Numbered from the stretch's first letter, positions 38,354-48,247 are shown. The stretch: DNA of 63,663 nucleotides from an uncultured Bacteroidota bacterium (GCA_903831575.1 CAIKYB010000031.1:1-63663); one strand, 5' to 3'. The notes: generated by a model not told the origin, from the sequence alone. Numbers and translations: made by a program.

Positions 38354-39559
38354 TTAAAAGATTTGGTTGTTTAACAAGTCTTCAAAATTATCTCGCTTTC
38401 TGATGAGTAAGGTCTCATTATTTTTCACCATTACTTCTGCAGGTTTTAACCGGGAATTAAAGTGAGAAGACATTTCAAACCCATAAGCACCGGCATTGTA
38501 CATCAGCAAAAGATCGCCTTCTCTTACTTCATTAATGGTTCTGTCCCACGCAAAAGTATCGGTTTCGCAAATATTACCCACAACAGTGTATATTCTCGGA
38601 ATGCCTTTTAAATTGGAGATGTTTTCAATGTGATGATAAGCATCGTACATCATGGGGCGAATCAAATGATTAAATCCACTATTCACTCCAACAAAAACTG
38701 TTGCCGGTGTTTGTTTGATAACATTAGCTTTTACAATAAAATAGCCAGCCTGACTTACCAAATACTTTCCTGGTTCAAACCATACTGCTATTTTTTTACC
38801 CTTTTCGTTTTCGAATTTCTTAAAGGCTTCCGCTACTTTTTCTCCTAATAGATTTACATCTGTTTCTTTATCACCGGGTTGGTAAGACACTTTGAAGCCA
38901 CTGCCCAAATCAATATATTTTAAATCAGGGAAATGCTCAACCATATTAAACATCACCTCTAAACCCATCAAAAAAACATTGATGTCTTTGATCTCGCTTC
39001 CGGTATGCATGTGAATGCCTTCTATGTTCAGATTCGTGGTCTTTACAATGCGCTCGATATGTCTGATCTGGTGAATAGATATCCCAAATTTGCTGTCAAT
39101 GTGTCCAGTAGAAACTTTAAAATTTCCTCCAGCCATAATGTGAGGATTCATTCTGATGCAAATAGGGTAAGTGTTTCCGAAACTATTTCCAAATTGCTCA
39201 AGAATAGAAATATTATCAATATTAATATTCACGCCCAAAGCTTTAGCTTCAAGCATTTCATTGAAGTCGACACAGTTGGGTGTAAACAATATATTTTTCG
39301 GTTCGAAGCCTGCAAGTAAACCGATTTGCACTTCATTAATACTCACACAATCAAGGCAAGATCCTAAGGAAAGCAAGTGTTTGAGGATGTTAATATTCGT
39401 TAATGCTTTACAAGCGTAGAATATTTTAGCATTACAAGCTTCGAATGCGGTGGTTAGTTTCTTATATTGTTCAGTAATTTTCTCAGCATGATAAACATAA
39501 ACAGGTGAACCATATTCATTGGCAATGTTTATTAATAAATCAGTTGATAAATTTTCCAA
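38354..39559 (-). CDS. lysA: Diaminopimelate decarboxylase
   Basis: A 401-residue fold-type III PLP decarboxylase catalysing the last step of lysine synthesis. The PLP Lys is in FYACKALTN, the HTGSE segment and GSGFKVSYQPGD form the cofactor loop, and WFEPGKYLV, CETDTFAWDR and YNAGAYGFEMSSHFN are family motifs at the active site. Related ornithine/arginine decarboxylases differ in the CETD segment, so lysA is preferred. About 60 bp with a terminator separate it from the upstream scpB. Confidence 0.92.
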   Translation of the reverse strand: MENLSTDLLINIANEYGSPVYVYHAEKITEQYKKLTTAFEACNAKIFYACKALTNINILKHLLSLGSCLDCVSINEVQIGLLAGFEPKNILFTPNCVDFNEMLEAKALGVNINIDNISILEQFGNSFGNTYPICIRMNPHIMAGGNFKVSTGHIDSKFGISIHQIRHIERIVKTTNLNIEGIHMHTGSEIKDINVFLMGLEVMFNMVEHFPDLKYIDLGSGFKVSYQPGDKETDVNLLGEKVAEAFKKFENEKGKKIAVWFEPGKYLVSQAGYFIVKANVIKQTPATVFVGVNSGFNHLIRPMMYDAYHHIENISNLKGIPRIYTVVGNICETDTFAWDRTINEVREGDLLLMYNAGAYGFEMSSHFNSRLKPAEVMVKNNETLLIRKRDNFEDLLNNQIF

Positions 39560-39572
39560 TTTGTAATTGTAA

Positions 39573-39603
39573 TAAAAAAAGGCATGTTGAGATGCCTTTT
39601 TTA
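39573..39603 (-). terminator. Terminator after scpB
   Basis: GGCAT and ATGCC pair around a 6-nt loop and are flanked by A7 and T6 runs, giving a hairpin that can end transcripts from either strand. It lies 17 bp after the scpB stop and upstream of lysA. Confidence 0.75.
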
Positions 39604-39619
39604 GTGTTAAAAATTTCTT

Positions 39620-40321
39620 TTAAGATTCAGACTCGTCATGGGCATCATCTGTAGGTTCTGTTGAAACGATTTCATTATCTGTTTCTATGCTTTCAGAAGA
39701 GGGGTTCTCAATCACTTGCTCATTCTCCTCTGGTTCAGTAGCGTTATTCATTACCGTTGCTTTAACCAGTTCTTCCATAAGCACTTCGTTTATTTTTGGA
39801 AGTTCGCTTGCGCTGTTGATTCCAAAATAATCCATGAATGATTTAGAAGTCGCATAAATCAATGGCTTGCCAACAGCATCTTCATTTCTTCCTGAAATAA
39901 TAATAAGGTCTTTTTCAAGTAATTTCTGAACAGCATAATCGCAATTCACTCCACGAATAGATTCAATCTCACTTTTGGTAATGGGCTGTTTGTATGCAAT
40001 GATGGCTAAAGTTTCTAATGAAGCAGAGGAAAGTCTTTTAAGGAATTTATCTCCATTCAGTAATGCAACCGTTTTATGAAATTCCGGCTTGGTTAAAAAT
40101 TGCCATCCGCCACCACTTTGTTTTAATTCAAAAGCATAAAATTCGGTATCATATTTTTCCTTGATGCCTTGTATTGATGATTCTATCTGGTCAAGACTTG
40201 CCCTGTTTTCTATAAAACCAAGGGCATTGTTTACCAATTCATTAATTTCTTCGGAAGACAATGCTTTGTCACTAGCGAAAATCAACGCTTCAATATGAGG
40301 TATTATTTGAGAAATTTCCAT
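39620..40321 (-). CDS. scpB: Segregation and condensation protein B
   Basis: A 233-residue ScpB, the winged-helix kleisin-associated subunit of the SMC-ScpA-ScpB condensin complex. The N-terminal IEALIFASDKALSSEEI and the central LETLAIIAYKQPITKSEIESIRGVN (split by convention here) are diagnostic. The C-terminal ~40 residues are acidic (E, D, S-rich) and probably disordered. scpA and smc are not adjacent. Confidence 0.92.
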   Translation of the reverse strand: MEISQIIPHIEALIFASDKALSSEEINELVNNALGFIENRASLDQIESSIQGIKEKYDTEFYAFELKQSGGGWQFLTKPEFHKTVALLNGDKFLKRLSSASLETLAIIAYKQPITKSEIESIRGVNCDYAVQKLLEKDLIIISGRNEDAVGKPLIYATSKSFMDYFGINSASELPKINEVLMEELVKATVMNNATEPEENEQVIENPSSESIETDNEIVSTEPTDDAHDESES

Positions 40322-40391
40322 TTTAGTTGATTAGTTGTTCGATTAGTTGATTAGTTGGTATAGTCCAAGGACATTACATCCACAAATCAAA
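40322..40391. repeat. GTTGATTAG-type low-complexity tract
   Basis: The gap between atpG and scpB begins with three to four copies of the word TTAGTTGATTAG/TTAGTTGG. The same word, in the opposite orientation to the genes, occurs at 34174-34239 and within 13871-13990. Confidence 0.5.
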
Positions 40392-41273
40392 TTACCCTTG
40401 TAAAGCCGCAGCGCCACTAACAATTTCCGTCAATTCAGTTGTAATAGCAGCTTGACGCGCACGGTTGTAGCTTATTTTCAATGATTTCAATAATTCGTTT
40501 GCGTTATCACTGGCTTTATCCATTGCTGTCATTCTTGCACCATGCTCGCTGGCATTGGCATCCAAAACTGCTTTATATAATTGTGTATTCAAAATTTTAG
40601 GCATCAACTCTTCAATCAAAACCTGTTGATTGGGTTCAAATATAAAGTCTGATTTTTTATTATTCTCAGATTTGGCAACTTTTTGAACAGGCAAAAAAGG
40701 TTCAGCAATGTATGTTTGAGAAGCGGCATTTTTAAATTCACTGTAAATAACTTCAACTGCATCGAATTCTTTATTGGCAAAAGCATCCATCGCATATTTA
40801 GCGGCAGCCTGAACCCTTTCGAATCTCAGGTCAGAAAAAATATCCCAATAAGTATTGACTACTTTAAAACCATTTTTGGTAAAGTATTCATACCCCTTTT
40901 TGCCAATAGGTAAAACTTGTACATTCCCTTTATCATCTTGGCGTTCATATTTTTCTTTAATAAGCTGCTTAGCCAGTTTAATAAGATTACTGTTATATCC
41001 CCCACAAAGCCCTCTGTCACTGGTAACAACAATAATCAAAACTTTTTCAATTGGTCTTTCCGCAGCCAAGTCCATAGATACATCGCCATCACTACTGCTC
41101 ACAATATTGCTAAGCATTTCTTGCAATTTTTTCGCGTAAGGACGCATTTGAGTAACGGCATCCTGTGCACGACGTAGTTTTGCAGCACTCACCATTTTCA
41201 TGGCTTTAGTAATTTGCTGGGTACTTTGTACACTTTTAATTCGATTTCTTACTTCTTTTAATGCACCACTCAT
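40392..41273 (-). CDS. atpG: ATP synthase F1 gamma subunit
   Basis: A 293-residue central-stalk subunit. N-terminal helix IKSVQSTQQITKAMKMVSAAK and C-terminal helix ARQAAITTELTEIVSGAAAL are the two coiled-coil halves of the shaft; SDRGLCGGYN is the conserved middle motif. It has its own promoter and is not next to atpA or any other ATP synthase gene within the window, which is unusual since it commonly follows atpA. Confidence 0.95.
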   Translation of the reverse strand: MSGALKEVRNRIKSVQSTQQITKAMKMVSAAKLRRAQDAVTQMRPYAKKLQEMLSNIVSSSDGDVSMDLAAERPIEKVLIIVVTSDRGLCGGYNSNLIKLAKQLIKEKYERQDDKGNVQVLPIGKKGYEYFTKNGFKVVNTYWDIFSDLRFERVQAAAKYAMDAFANKEFDAVEVIYSEFKNAASQTYIAEPFLPVQKVAKSENNKKSDFIFEPNQQVLIEELMPKILNTQLYKAVLDANASEHGARMTAMDKASDNANELLKSLKISYNRARQAAITTELTEIVSGAAALQG

Positions 41274-41338
41274 AAGAGATTCAATTATTTGTAAAATTGG
41301 CCTATAATAAAATCAACCGCAATCTTATTTTTAAGCTG

Positions 41339-41369
41339 CAAATGTAGGGTAAATGGCCTGTAATACAAG
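41339..41369 (-). promoter_or_regulatory. atpG promoter (-33 TTG, -7 TACATTTG)
   Basis: On the minus strand CTTG, 19 bp, then TACATTTG: both halves of the Bacteroidota sigma-70 promoter at the right spacing, about 65 bp before the atpG start. Confidence 0.65.
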
Positions 41370-41530
41370 TGAGTTTTTCGTATTTTATTTGGCTGCTGCT
41401 TATAGGTTTAACCAAGGAATTCAAGGTTGCATTTTTGTTTTTTTTAATTATTCCGCCATGATTATAGCAATTCGACTCTTTTTTAAGAGTGAATCTCTCA
41501 GAAATATGTAAAATAGGGGCAAACTTCCTT

Positions 41531-41538
41531 TACCTTTG
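41531..41538 (+). promoter_or_regulatory. -7 element TACCTTTG before secA
   Basis: TACCTTTGCA is identical to the -7 region of rRNA P2. It lies about 95 bp before secA. No TTTG is found at -33, so it may be weaker or need an activator. Confidence 0.45.
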
Positions 41539-41632
41539 CAGCCTGTCAATATGGCGATAAATTCATTAGTAGCATTGTATTTGACAAGCAGCAATCATTA
41601 AATCATTTAATACAGAATATCAAGCGGAAAAT

Positions 41633-44600
41633 ATGTTAGGACTCATATCAAAATTATTCGGCGGAAACAAGAGCGAAAAAGATGTAAAGAAAATCACTCC
41701 TCAGGTAGCAAAAATCAATGAGTTTTTTGCACAAATTCAATCCTTATCCAATGATGAATTAAGAGGCAAAACGGGCGAGTTTAAAAATCGTATTCAAGCG
41801 CATCTAACAGCTGTAGATTTATTAATTGCTGAAAAGAATTTGCTTGCAGAATCGATGCCAACAGAAGATATTGCTGGAAGAGACCAAGTATATAATGAAG
41901 TTGATGAACTAAAAAAAGAACGGGATCAACAAATAGAAGAAATTCTTTTGGAAATACAACCTGAAGCATTTGCGGTTGTTAAAGAGACGGGCAGACGTTT
42001 CAAAGAAAATGAAAAATTGGAATCTACGGCAACTGATCTCGATAAAGAATTGGCTGCCAAAAAGAATCACATTACCATACAAGGAGATAAATCTATTTTC
42101 CAAAATTCCTGGAACGCAGCTGGAAGCATCGTGAAATGGAATATGGTTCATTATGATGTACAGTTGATTGGAGGTGCGGTTTTACATTCTGGTAAAATTG
42201 CTGAGATGGCAACTGGAGAAGGTAAAACCTTGGTGAGTACTTTACCTGCTTATTTGAATGCACTTGCCGGCGAAGGAGTACATATAGTTACGGTAAATGA
42301 TTATTTGGCTAAAAGAGATAGTGAATGGAATGGTCCCATTTTTGAATGGCTGGGCCTTCGGGTAGATTGTATCGATAAACATGAGCCTAATAGTGACGCG
42401 CGTCGTAAAGCCTACAATGCCGATATTACCTATGGCACTAATAACGAATTTGGCTTTGATTATTTGAGAGATAATATGGTGCATCGCCCGGATGAAATGG
42501 TACAACGTAAACATCATTTTGCTATGGTGGATGAAGTGGATAGCGTTTTGATTGATGACGCCAGAACGCCATTAATTATAAGTGGACCAATTGGTCACAG
42601 AGACAATACGCAACAATTTTTTGAACTTAAACCAAGAATTGAAAAATTAGTTGAGGCTCAAAAAAGGGCCGTGAATCAATTTCTGATTGAAGCAAAAAAG
42701 AAAATTGGAGAAGGTAATGATGATCCCAAAGAGGGAGGTCTTGCCTTAATGCGTGCCCACAGAGGTTTACCAAAGAATAGCGCATTGATAAAGTTTTTGA
42801 GCGAACCTGGAATGAGAGTGAAACTCCAAAAAAGTGAAAATTACTATCTCGCCGACCAGCAAAAAGAAATGCCTAAAGTTGATACGGAACTATTTTTCAT
42901 CATCGATGAGAAAAACAATTCTGTGGAATTGACTGACCTAGGAATAAATCTTATTACAAAAAGTGGAGAAGATGCAGAGTTTTTCGTTTTGCCAGATATT
43001 GCCATTAAATTATCCGCGATTGAAAAATCAAATCTTCCTCCCGAAGAAAAAATAAATCAAAAAGAAGCTCTGCTTAATGAATATTCTTTAAAAGCAGAAC
43101 GTATTCATACCGCACAGCAATTATTGAAAGCTTACACCTTATTTGATAAAGACATCGAATATGTGGTGATGGATGGGGCTGTTAAAATTGTAGATGAACA
43201 AACAGGTCGTATCCTTGATGGCAGAAGATATTCAGATGGATTGCACCAATCTCTTGAAGCAAAGGAAAATGTAAAGATCGAAGCATCTACGCAGACATAC
43301 GCCACCGTTACTTTGCAGAATTATTTCAGAATGTACCACAAGCTTGCGGGTATGACAGGTACTGCTGAAACAGAAGCTGCGGAGCTTTGGAGTATTTATA
43401 AATTGGATGTGGTTACTATCCCTACGAATGTTCACGCGATTCGTAAAGATGAACAAGACAAAGTTTTTAAAACAAAACGCGAAAAATATAAAGCTGTTAT
43501 TGACGAGATCGAAACTTTGCGTACTGCTAACAGGCCCACGCTTGTAGGTACTACTTCTGTTGAAGTCAGTGAATTATTGAGCAGAATGTTGAAGCAAAAA
43601 AATATTCCTCATAATGTATTGAATGCAAAGCAACACTCAAAGGAAGCCCAGGTAATTGCAGAAGCTGGTTTCGCAGGCGCCGTAACAATCGCTACCAATA
43701 TGGCTGGCCGTGGTACTGATATTAAACTTGGCCCAGGTGTTAAAGAAGCTGGCGGCTTGGCTATTTTAGGTACAGAAAGACATGAAAGTCGTCGTGTAGA
43801 CAGACAGTTGCGTGGACGTGCAGGAAGACAGGGAGATCCAGGTACTTCTAACTTTTTTGTTTCATTGGAAGATGATTTGATGCGTATGTTTGGCAGCGAA
43901 AGAATTGCAAGCTTGATGGATAGAATGGGTTACAAAGAAGGCGAGGTTATCCAGCACAGTATGATTACCAAGAGCATCGAACGTGCACAGAAAAAAGTGG
44001 AAGAAAATAATTTTGGCATACGCAAACGCCTACTCGAATATGATGATGTGATGAACAAACAACGTAATGTTGTTTATGGCAAAAGAAACCATGCTTTATT
44101 CGGAGAAAGGTTGGCACTGGATTTAGATAATGCATTTTATGCGGTTGTGGAAAATGTAGTTTTCGGCAGTAAAGATTCAAATAATTTCGAGGCCTTCAAA
44201 TTGGAAGTAATTAAGAGTTTTGGAATAGATGCTGCAATATCAGCAGAGGAATGGGATAAAGAAGATGGAACACAACTGTCTGAAAAACTGTACAACGAAG
44301 TAATGCTGCATTATGCACAGAAAAAGAAAGCGATTATTGCTCAAACGATGCCTATTATAAAAAATATCAGGAAAGATCAGGGCAATCATATTGAGAATGT
44401 GTCAGTTCCATTTACTGATGGAAAAAGAGGTGTTCAGGCCTTATTGAAATTGGACAAGTATTTCGAAACTGAAGGGAAAGAAATGATGAGTGCGCTTGAA
44501 AGAAATATTACACTCGCTTTGATTGATGATGCCTGGAAAGAGCATTTGCGTGCAATGGACGATTTGCGCCATAGTGTTCAAACTGCAGGATACGAACAAA

Positions 44601-44959
44601 AAGATCCACTTGTTATTTATAAAATAGAAGCCTTTGCAGCATTCAAACAAATGAATGACGAAGTAAATAAAGATATTGTGAGTTTCTTGAGTCATGCATC
44701 CATACCAATGGAAGAAACGAATACAGCTCAAATCAAAGAAGGCAGAGAACGTAAAACGGACATGAGTAAAATGAATCTCAATAAAGCGGAAATTGATGCA
44801 GCGGGACAAGATTACGCTGCAAATGGAAATGATTATTTTGATCCATCTGCGCCAGTAAAACAGGAGCCTGTAAGAGTAGAACCTAAAATCGGCCGCAATG
44901 ATCCATGCCCTTGTGGAAGCGGAAAGAAATACAAACAATGTCATGGTAAAGATGCTTAA
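41633..44959 (+). CDS. secA: Preprotein translocase ATPase SecA
   Basis: A 1108-residue SecA motor that drives proteins through SecYEG. Walker A is in MATGEGKTLVS and the DEAD-like motif in VDEVDSVLIDDARTPL. Helicase motifs VGTTSVEVSE, ATNMAGRGTDIKLGPG and RQLRGRAGRQGDPG follow, and the C-terminal SEC-C zinc motif is CPCGSGKKYKQCHG. It is about 200 residues longer than the E. coli protein; part of the extra length is an insertion after the DEAD motif (about 330-440), a feature of Bacteroidota SecA. Confidence 0.96.
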   Translation: MLGLISKLFGGNKSEKDVKKITPQVAKINEFFAQIQSLSNDELRGKTGEFKNRIQAHLTAVDLLIAEKNLLAESMPTEDIAGRDQVYNEVDELKKERDQQIEEILLEIQPEAFAVVKETGRRFKENEKLESTATDLDKELAAKKNHITIQGDKSIFQNSWNAAGSIVKWNMVHYDVQLIGGAVLHSGKIAEMATGEGKTLVSTLPAYLNALAGEGVHIVTVNDYLAKRDSEWNGPIFEWLGLRVDCIDKHEPNSDARRKAYNADITYGTNNEFGFDYLRDNMVHRPDEMVQRKHHFAMVDEVDSVLIDDARTPLIISGPIGHRDNTQQFFELKPRIEKLVEAQKRAVNQFLIEAKKKIGEGNDDPKEGGLALMRAHRGLPKNSALIKFLSEPGMRVKLQKSENYYLADQQKEMPKVDTELFFIIDEKNNSVELTDLGINLITKSGEDAEFFVLPDIAIKLSAIEKSNLPPEEKINQKEALLNEYSLKAERIHTAQQLLKAYTLFDKDIEYVVMDGAVKIVDEQTGRILDGRRYSDGLHQSLEAKENVKIEASTQTYATVTLQNYFRMYHKLAGMTGTAETEAAELWSIYKLDVVTIPTNVHAIRKDEQDKVFKTKREKYKAVIDEIETLRTANRPTLVGTTSVEVSELLSRMLKQKNIPHNVLNAKQHSKEAQVIAEAGFAGAVTIATNMAGRGTDIKLGPGVKEAGGLAILGTERHESRRVDRQLRGRAGRQGDPGTSNFFVSLEDDLMRMFGSERIASLMDRMGYKEGEVIQHSMITKSIERAQKKVEENNFGIRKRLLEYDDVMNKQRNVVYGKRNHALFGERLALDLDNAFYAVVENVVFGSKDSNNFEAFKLEVIKSFGIDAAISAEEWDKEDGTQLSEKLYNEVMLHYAQKKKAIIAQTMPIIKNIRKDQGNHIENVSVPFTDGKRGVQALLKLDKYFETEGKEMMSALERNITLALIDDAWKEHLRAMDDLRHSVQTAGYEQKDPLVIYKIEAFAAFKQMNDEVNKDIVSFLSHASIPMEETNTAQIKEGRERKTDMSKMNLNKAEIDAAGQDYAANGNDYFDPSAPVKQEPVRVEPKIGRNDPCPCGSGKKYKQCHGKDA

Positions 44960-44986
44960 CACTCTTTAAACTGTTTAATAGTTTTG

Positions 44987-45445
44987 ATGAAAAAAATTTG
45001 CTTCATAACAGTCATTCAGATTTTTTCGATAGGAGTATTTGCGCAATCATTTACAAGTGATACTAGTGCAGATGGTAATTCAATTACACATAAAGACGAA
45101 CGGGTTGATTTGCTTGGAAAAAAAATGGCCGAATACAATGAAGGTCTTTCGAAAAAAATCCAAATGGTGGATGGGTTTAGAATTCAAGTGTTGAATACCG
45201 CCGACAGATCGCTTGCAATGAAAGTCAGGTCCTCACTCATTCAAAACTTCTCCGATCAAAAAGTATACATGAGTTTTGTTGCGCCATACATTAAGTTAAA
45301 ACTAGGTAATTTTATAGAGAGAGTAGATGCAGAAAAAGTGAGTGATAAAATAACAGATTTGAAAATAGTTAGTGGAAATATTTATATCATTCCAGAAAAA
45401 GTAGAACAAAAGCCATTAGATAAAACGGCAACTCCTGAAGAATAA
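44987..45445 (+). CDS. Exported SPOR-like domain protein
   Basis: A protein of about 152 residues with a signal peptide (MKKICFITVIQIFSIGVFA) and a region from about 65 to 140 that resembles a SPOR domain: GFRIQVLNTADRSLAMKVRS, then PYIKLKLGNF and a final NIYIIPEK strand. SPOR domains bind denuded peptidoglycan glycan. The ATG at 44987 is preferred over the in-frame TTG at 44984. It lies 27 bp after secA. Confidence 0.65.
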   Translation: MKKICFITVIQIFSIGVFAQSFTSDTSADGNSITHKDERVDLLGKKMAEYNEGLSKKIQMVDGFRIQVLNTADRSLAMKVRSSLIQNFSDQKVYMSFVAPYIKLKLGNFIERVDAEKVSDKITDLKIVSGNIYIIPEKVEQKPLDKTATPEE

Positions 45446-45529
45446 TGTTGATTAATCATAAGCAGAGTGCCATTTTTATTTGCAGTAATTTGGTTGGTAT
45501 TTTTCAAGTCAACAAAAAAATGAACTATA

Positions 45530-46705
45530 ATGACGATAGAAAAAATAAAAAATCTTGCTAGCCAATATGCTTCAGAATTTATAGAAGTACGTCACCATCT
45601 CCATGCTAATCCCGAGCTAAGTTATGAAGAGTTTAATACAGCTATATTTATACAAGAAAAATTGAAATCCTGGAATATTCCATTTGAAGTAAAATCAACA
45701 ACGGGAGTGATAGGATTAATTAAAGGCAAAAATCCAGAAAAAAAAATCATTGCCTTGCGTGCAGATATGGATGCCTTGCCAATTGTTGAGGAAAATAAGG
45801 TTTCCTACAGATCGAAAAATGATGGTGTAATGCATGCTTGTGGACATGATGTTCATACAACATGTTTATTGGGCGCTGCAAAAATTTTAAATGAAACCAA
45901 AGAAGATTGGGAAGGTACCGTGAAATTAATTTTCCAGCCCGGCGAAGAAAAAAATCCTGGAGGAGCAAGTATATTAATTAAAGAAGGTGTTTTGGAAAAT
46001 CCTGCCCCACAAAAGATATTCGCCTTGCATGTACATCCTGGAATGGAAGCTGGAACGTTCAGCTTTAGAGGCGGAATGGTAATGGCAAGCGCAGATGAAA
46101 TTTACATAACGATTAAGTGTAAAGGTGGACATGCTGCAGCACCTCACTTTACAGCTGATTCAATATTGATTGCTTCTCATTTGGTGGTTAGTCTGCAACA
46201 AATCGTGAGTAGAAACAATAATCCATTTAATCCTTCAGTATTATCCATAACTGCTTTTAATGGAGGGAATACTACAAATGTGATTCCTTCCGAAGTAAAG
46301 CTAATGGGAACTTTCAGAGCAATGAATGAAGAATGGAGATTTAAAGCACATGAATTGATTATCAAACAAACGAAAGAACTTGTAGGGGCAATGGGTGCAG
46401 ATGTAGATGTAAGAATTGACGTTGGATATCCTTTTTTATATAATAATGTGGCATTGTCGGAAGAAGCAAAATTGGTTGCTATCGATTATGCCGGCGCTAA
46501 AAATGTTTTTGAAACAGAATTAAGGATGGGCGCTGAGGATTTTGCTTATTATGCGCAACAAATACCAGGCTGTTTTTTCAGATTGGGTGCAGGTAATAAA
46601 GCCAAAGGCATAATGAGTAATGTACATACGCCAACATTTGATATCGATGAGTCAGCAATAGAATCAGGCATGGGCATGATGGCTTGGATGGCAATTAATG
46701 CTTAA
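45530..46705 (+). CDS. M20 family amidohydrolase (N-acyl amino acid / hippurate type)
   Basis: A 391-residue di-metal hydrolase of the M20D group. Motifs: ALRADMDALPI, HACGHDVHTTCLLGAA (metal-binding Cys/His), FQPGEEKNPGGA and LHVHPG. Members remove acyl groups from N-acyl amino acids or act on indole-acetyl or diaminopimelate conjugates; the substrate is not determined. It lacks a signal peptide and so is cytoplasmic. Confidence 0.88.
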   Translation: MTIEKIKNLASQYASEFIEVRHHLHANPELSYEEFNTAIFIQEKLKSWNIPFEVKSTTGVIGLIKGKNPEKKIIALRADMDALPIVEENKVSYRSKNDGVMHACGHDVHTTCLLGAAKILNETKEDWEGTVKLIFQPGEEKNPGGASILIKEGVLENPAPQKIFALHVHPGMEAGTFSFRGGMVMASADEIYITIKCKGGHAAAPHFTADSILIASHLVVSLQQIVSRNNNPFNPSVLSITAFNGGNTTNVIPSEVKLMGTFRAMNEEWRFKAHELIIKQTKELVGAMGADVDVRIDVGYPFLYNNVALSEEAKLVAIDYAGAKNVFETELRMGAEDFAYYAQQIPGCFFRLGAGNKAKGIMSNVHTPTFDIDESAIESGMGMMAWMAINA

Positions 46706-46745
46706 TAGCTCTTAATATTTCGTACCTTACCCCAAATGTATAAAT

Positions 46746-48149
46746 ATGAAAATTGCATTCCATGGCGCAGCTAGAACAGTTACTGGATCTAAGCATCTTA
46801 TCACACTTACCAACGGCAAAAAATTATTATTGGATTGCGGTATGTTTCAGGGTATGGGTCCTGAAACTATTGAATTGAATAGTGAATTTGGTTTTAATCC
46901 TAAGGAAATAACCTATGTAATATTATCACATGCCCATATCGATCATTGCGGATTAATTCCGAAGTTGATAAAAGATGGGTATAACGGTAAGGTGTACGCT
47001 ACGCCAGCAACGAAAGATTTAGCAACAGTGTTGATGGAGGACTCTGCTGGCATTCAGGAGAATGATGTGAAATTTGAAAATAAGAAAAGAGCCTTGTTAG
47101 GCCTACCTTATCTTAAACCGCTTTATACAACTGAAGACGCTATCGTTGCTGCTAATCATTTTGAAATAGTAGATTATGATAAATGGTTTAAGATTGACGA
47201 TAATTTTGAATTTTGTTATACAGATGTCGGTCATATTATTGGAAGTGCTGCTGTGCATTTAAGAATCAATGAGAATGGCAAAAAAACAACCCTGACTTTC
47301 AGTGGTGATGTTGGACGATACAGAGATATAATATTGAAATCGCCTGCTGTATTTCCTCAAGCTGATTATATTTTATTAGAATCTACTTATGGAAATAGTT
47401 TGCATGACGAACATCAGCCATCTACAGATACTTTATTAAAATGGATAGAACATACCTGTATAAAGAAACAAGGGAAATTGATTATTCCTGCATTCAGCGT
47501 CGGCCGTACTCAGGAAATATTGTATTCTTTGAATCAACTGGAATTGGAAAAAAAATTGCCCAACTTAGAATATTTCGTTGATAGTCCTTTGAGTACTAAA
47601 GCTACACTGATCATAAAAAGCTATCCTCAATATTTTAATTCCCGCATTCAAAAAGTACTTCAAGGCGACAATGATCCATTCGATTTTAAAGGGTTAAAAT
47701 TTGTAAAAACAGTTGATGAATCTAAAATGCTGAATTACTACAAAAATCCTTGTGTGATTATTTCAGCAAGTGGAATGGCTGAAGCAGGAAGGGTTAAACA
47801 TCACATTAGCAACAATATTGAAAATAGCAAGAATACCATTTTACTTACAGGTTATTGTGAACCACATTCTCTTGGTGGAAGATTAATGCATCATCCAAAA
47901 GAAGTAACCATATTCGGACAGCATCATGAAGTAAATGCAGAAATTGCAGAAATGCGAAGCATGAGTGCTCATGGAGATTATGAAGATCTATGCCAGTTTT
48001 TAGCTTGTCAACATCCTCAAAGTGTAAAAAAATTATTTCTTGTTCATGGTGAATACCCTGTACAACAGGATTTTCAGAAACGATTAATAAGAAAAGGTTT
48101 TTTAGATGTAGAAATACCATCAAGACACCAGGAGATCGGGTTGGGATAG
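46746..48149 (+). CDS. Beta-CASP metallo-beta-lactamase fold nuclease
   Basis: A 467-residue member of the RNA-processing metallo-beta-lactamase (beta-CASP) family. The HxHxDH motif is ILSHAHIDHCG; FSGDVGR, the beta-CASP insert with PAFSVGRTQEILY, ISASGMAEAGRVKHH and the final LVHGE are all present. Relatives include YSH1-like exonucleases and archaeal CPSF homologues. The likely role is RNA maturation or decay. Confidence 0.88.
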   Translation: MKIAFHGAARTVTGSKHLITLTNGKKLLLDCGMFQGMGPETIELNSEFGFNPKEITYVILSHAHIDHCGLIPKLIKDGYNGKVYATPATKDLATVLMEDSAGIQENDVKFENKKRALLGLPYLKPLYTTEDAIVAANHFEIVDYDKWFKIDDNFEFCYTDVGHIIGSAAVHLRINENGKKTTLTFSGDVGRYRDIILKSPAVFPQADYILLESTYGNSLHDEHQPSTDTLLKWIEHTCIKKQGKLIIPAFSVGRTQEILYSLNQLELEKKLPNLEYFVDSPLSTKATLIIKSYPQYFNSRIQKVLQGDNDPFDFKGLKFVKTVDESKMLNYYKNPCVIISASGMAEAGRVKHHISNNIENSKNTILLTGYCEPHSLGGRLMHHPKEVTIFGQHHEVNAEIAEMRSMSAHGDYEDLCQFLACQHPQSVKKLFLVHGEYPVQQDFQKRLIRKGFLDVEIPSRHQEIGLG

Positions 48150-48220
48150 AAGGTTTGAATACCCAAAAACACGGCTAATTGTAGATAGTTTAATATTAAT
48201 CGCAAATCTATTAAAAAGTA

Positions 48221-48241
48221 AATCCCGCTAAAAGCGGGATT
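48221..48241 (-). terminator. Terminator of tRNA-Glu
   Basis: AATCCCGC and GCGGGATT form an 8-bp stem around a 5-nt loop, just after the 3' end of tRNA-Glu on the minus strand, followed at a short distance by T5. It may also stop plus-strand transcripts from the beta-CASP gene. Confidence 0.75.
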
Positions 48242-48247
48242 TTGTTG

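Larger units (their letters stand above)
41274..41632. other. 359-bp divergent regulatory region atpG-secA
   Basis: It holds the atpG promoter (41339-41369, minus strand), a -7 element for secA (41531-41538) and an imperfect inverted repeat ATTCGACTCTT/AAGAGTGAAT at about 41470-41493 between them. No open frame of note. Confidence 0.6.

Noticed and set aside
41531..41632. Possible stable RNA gene before secA because of its rRNA-like -7 element
   Set aside because: The ~95 bp to secA do not fold into a tRNA or known small RNA; best read as the secA leader.
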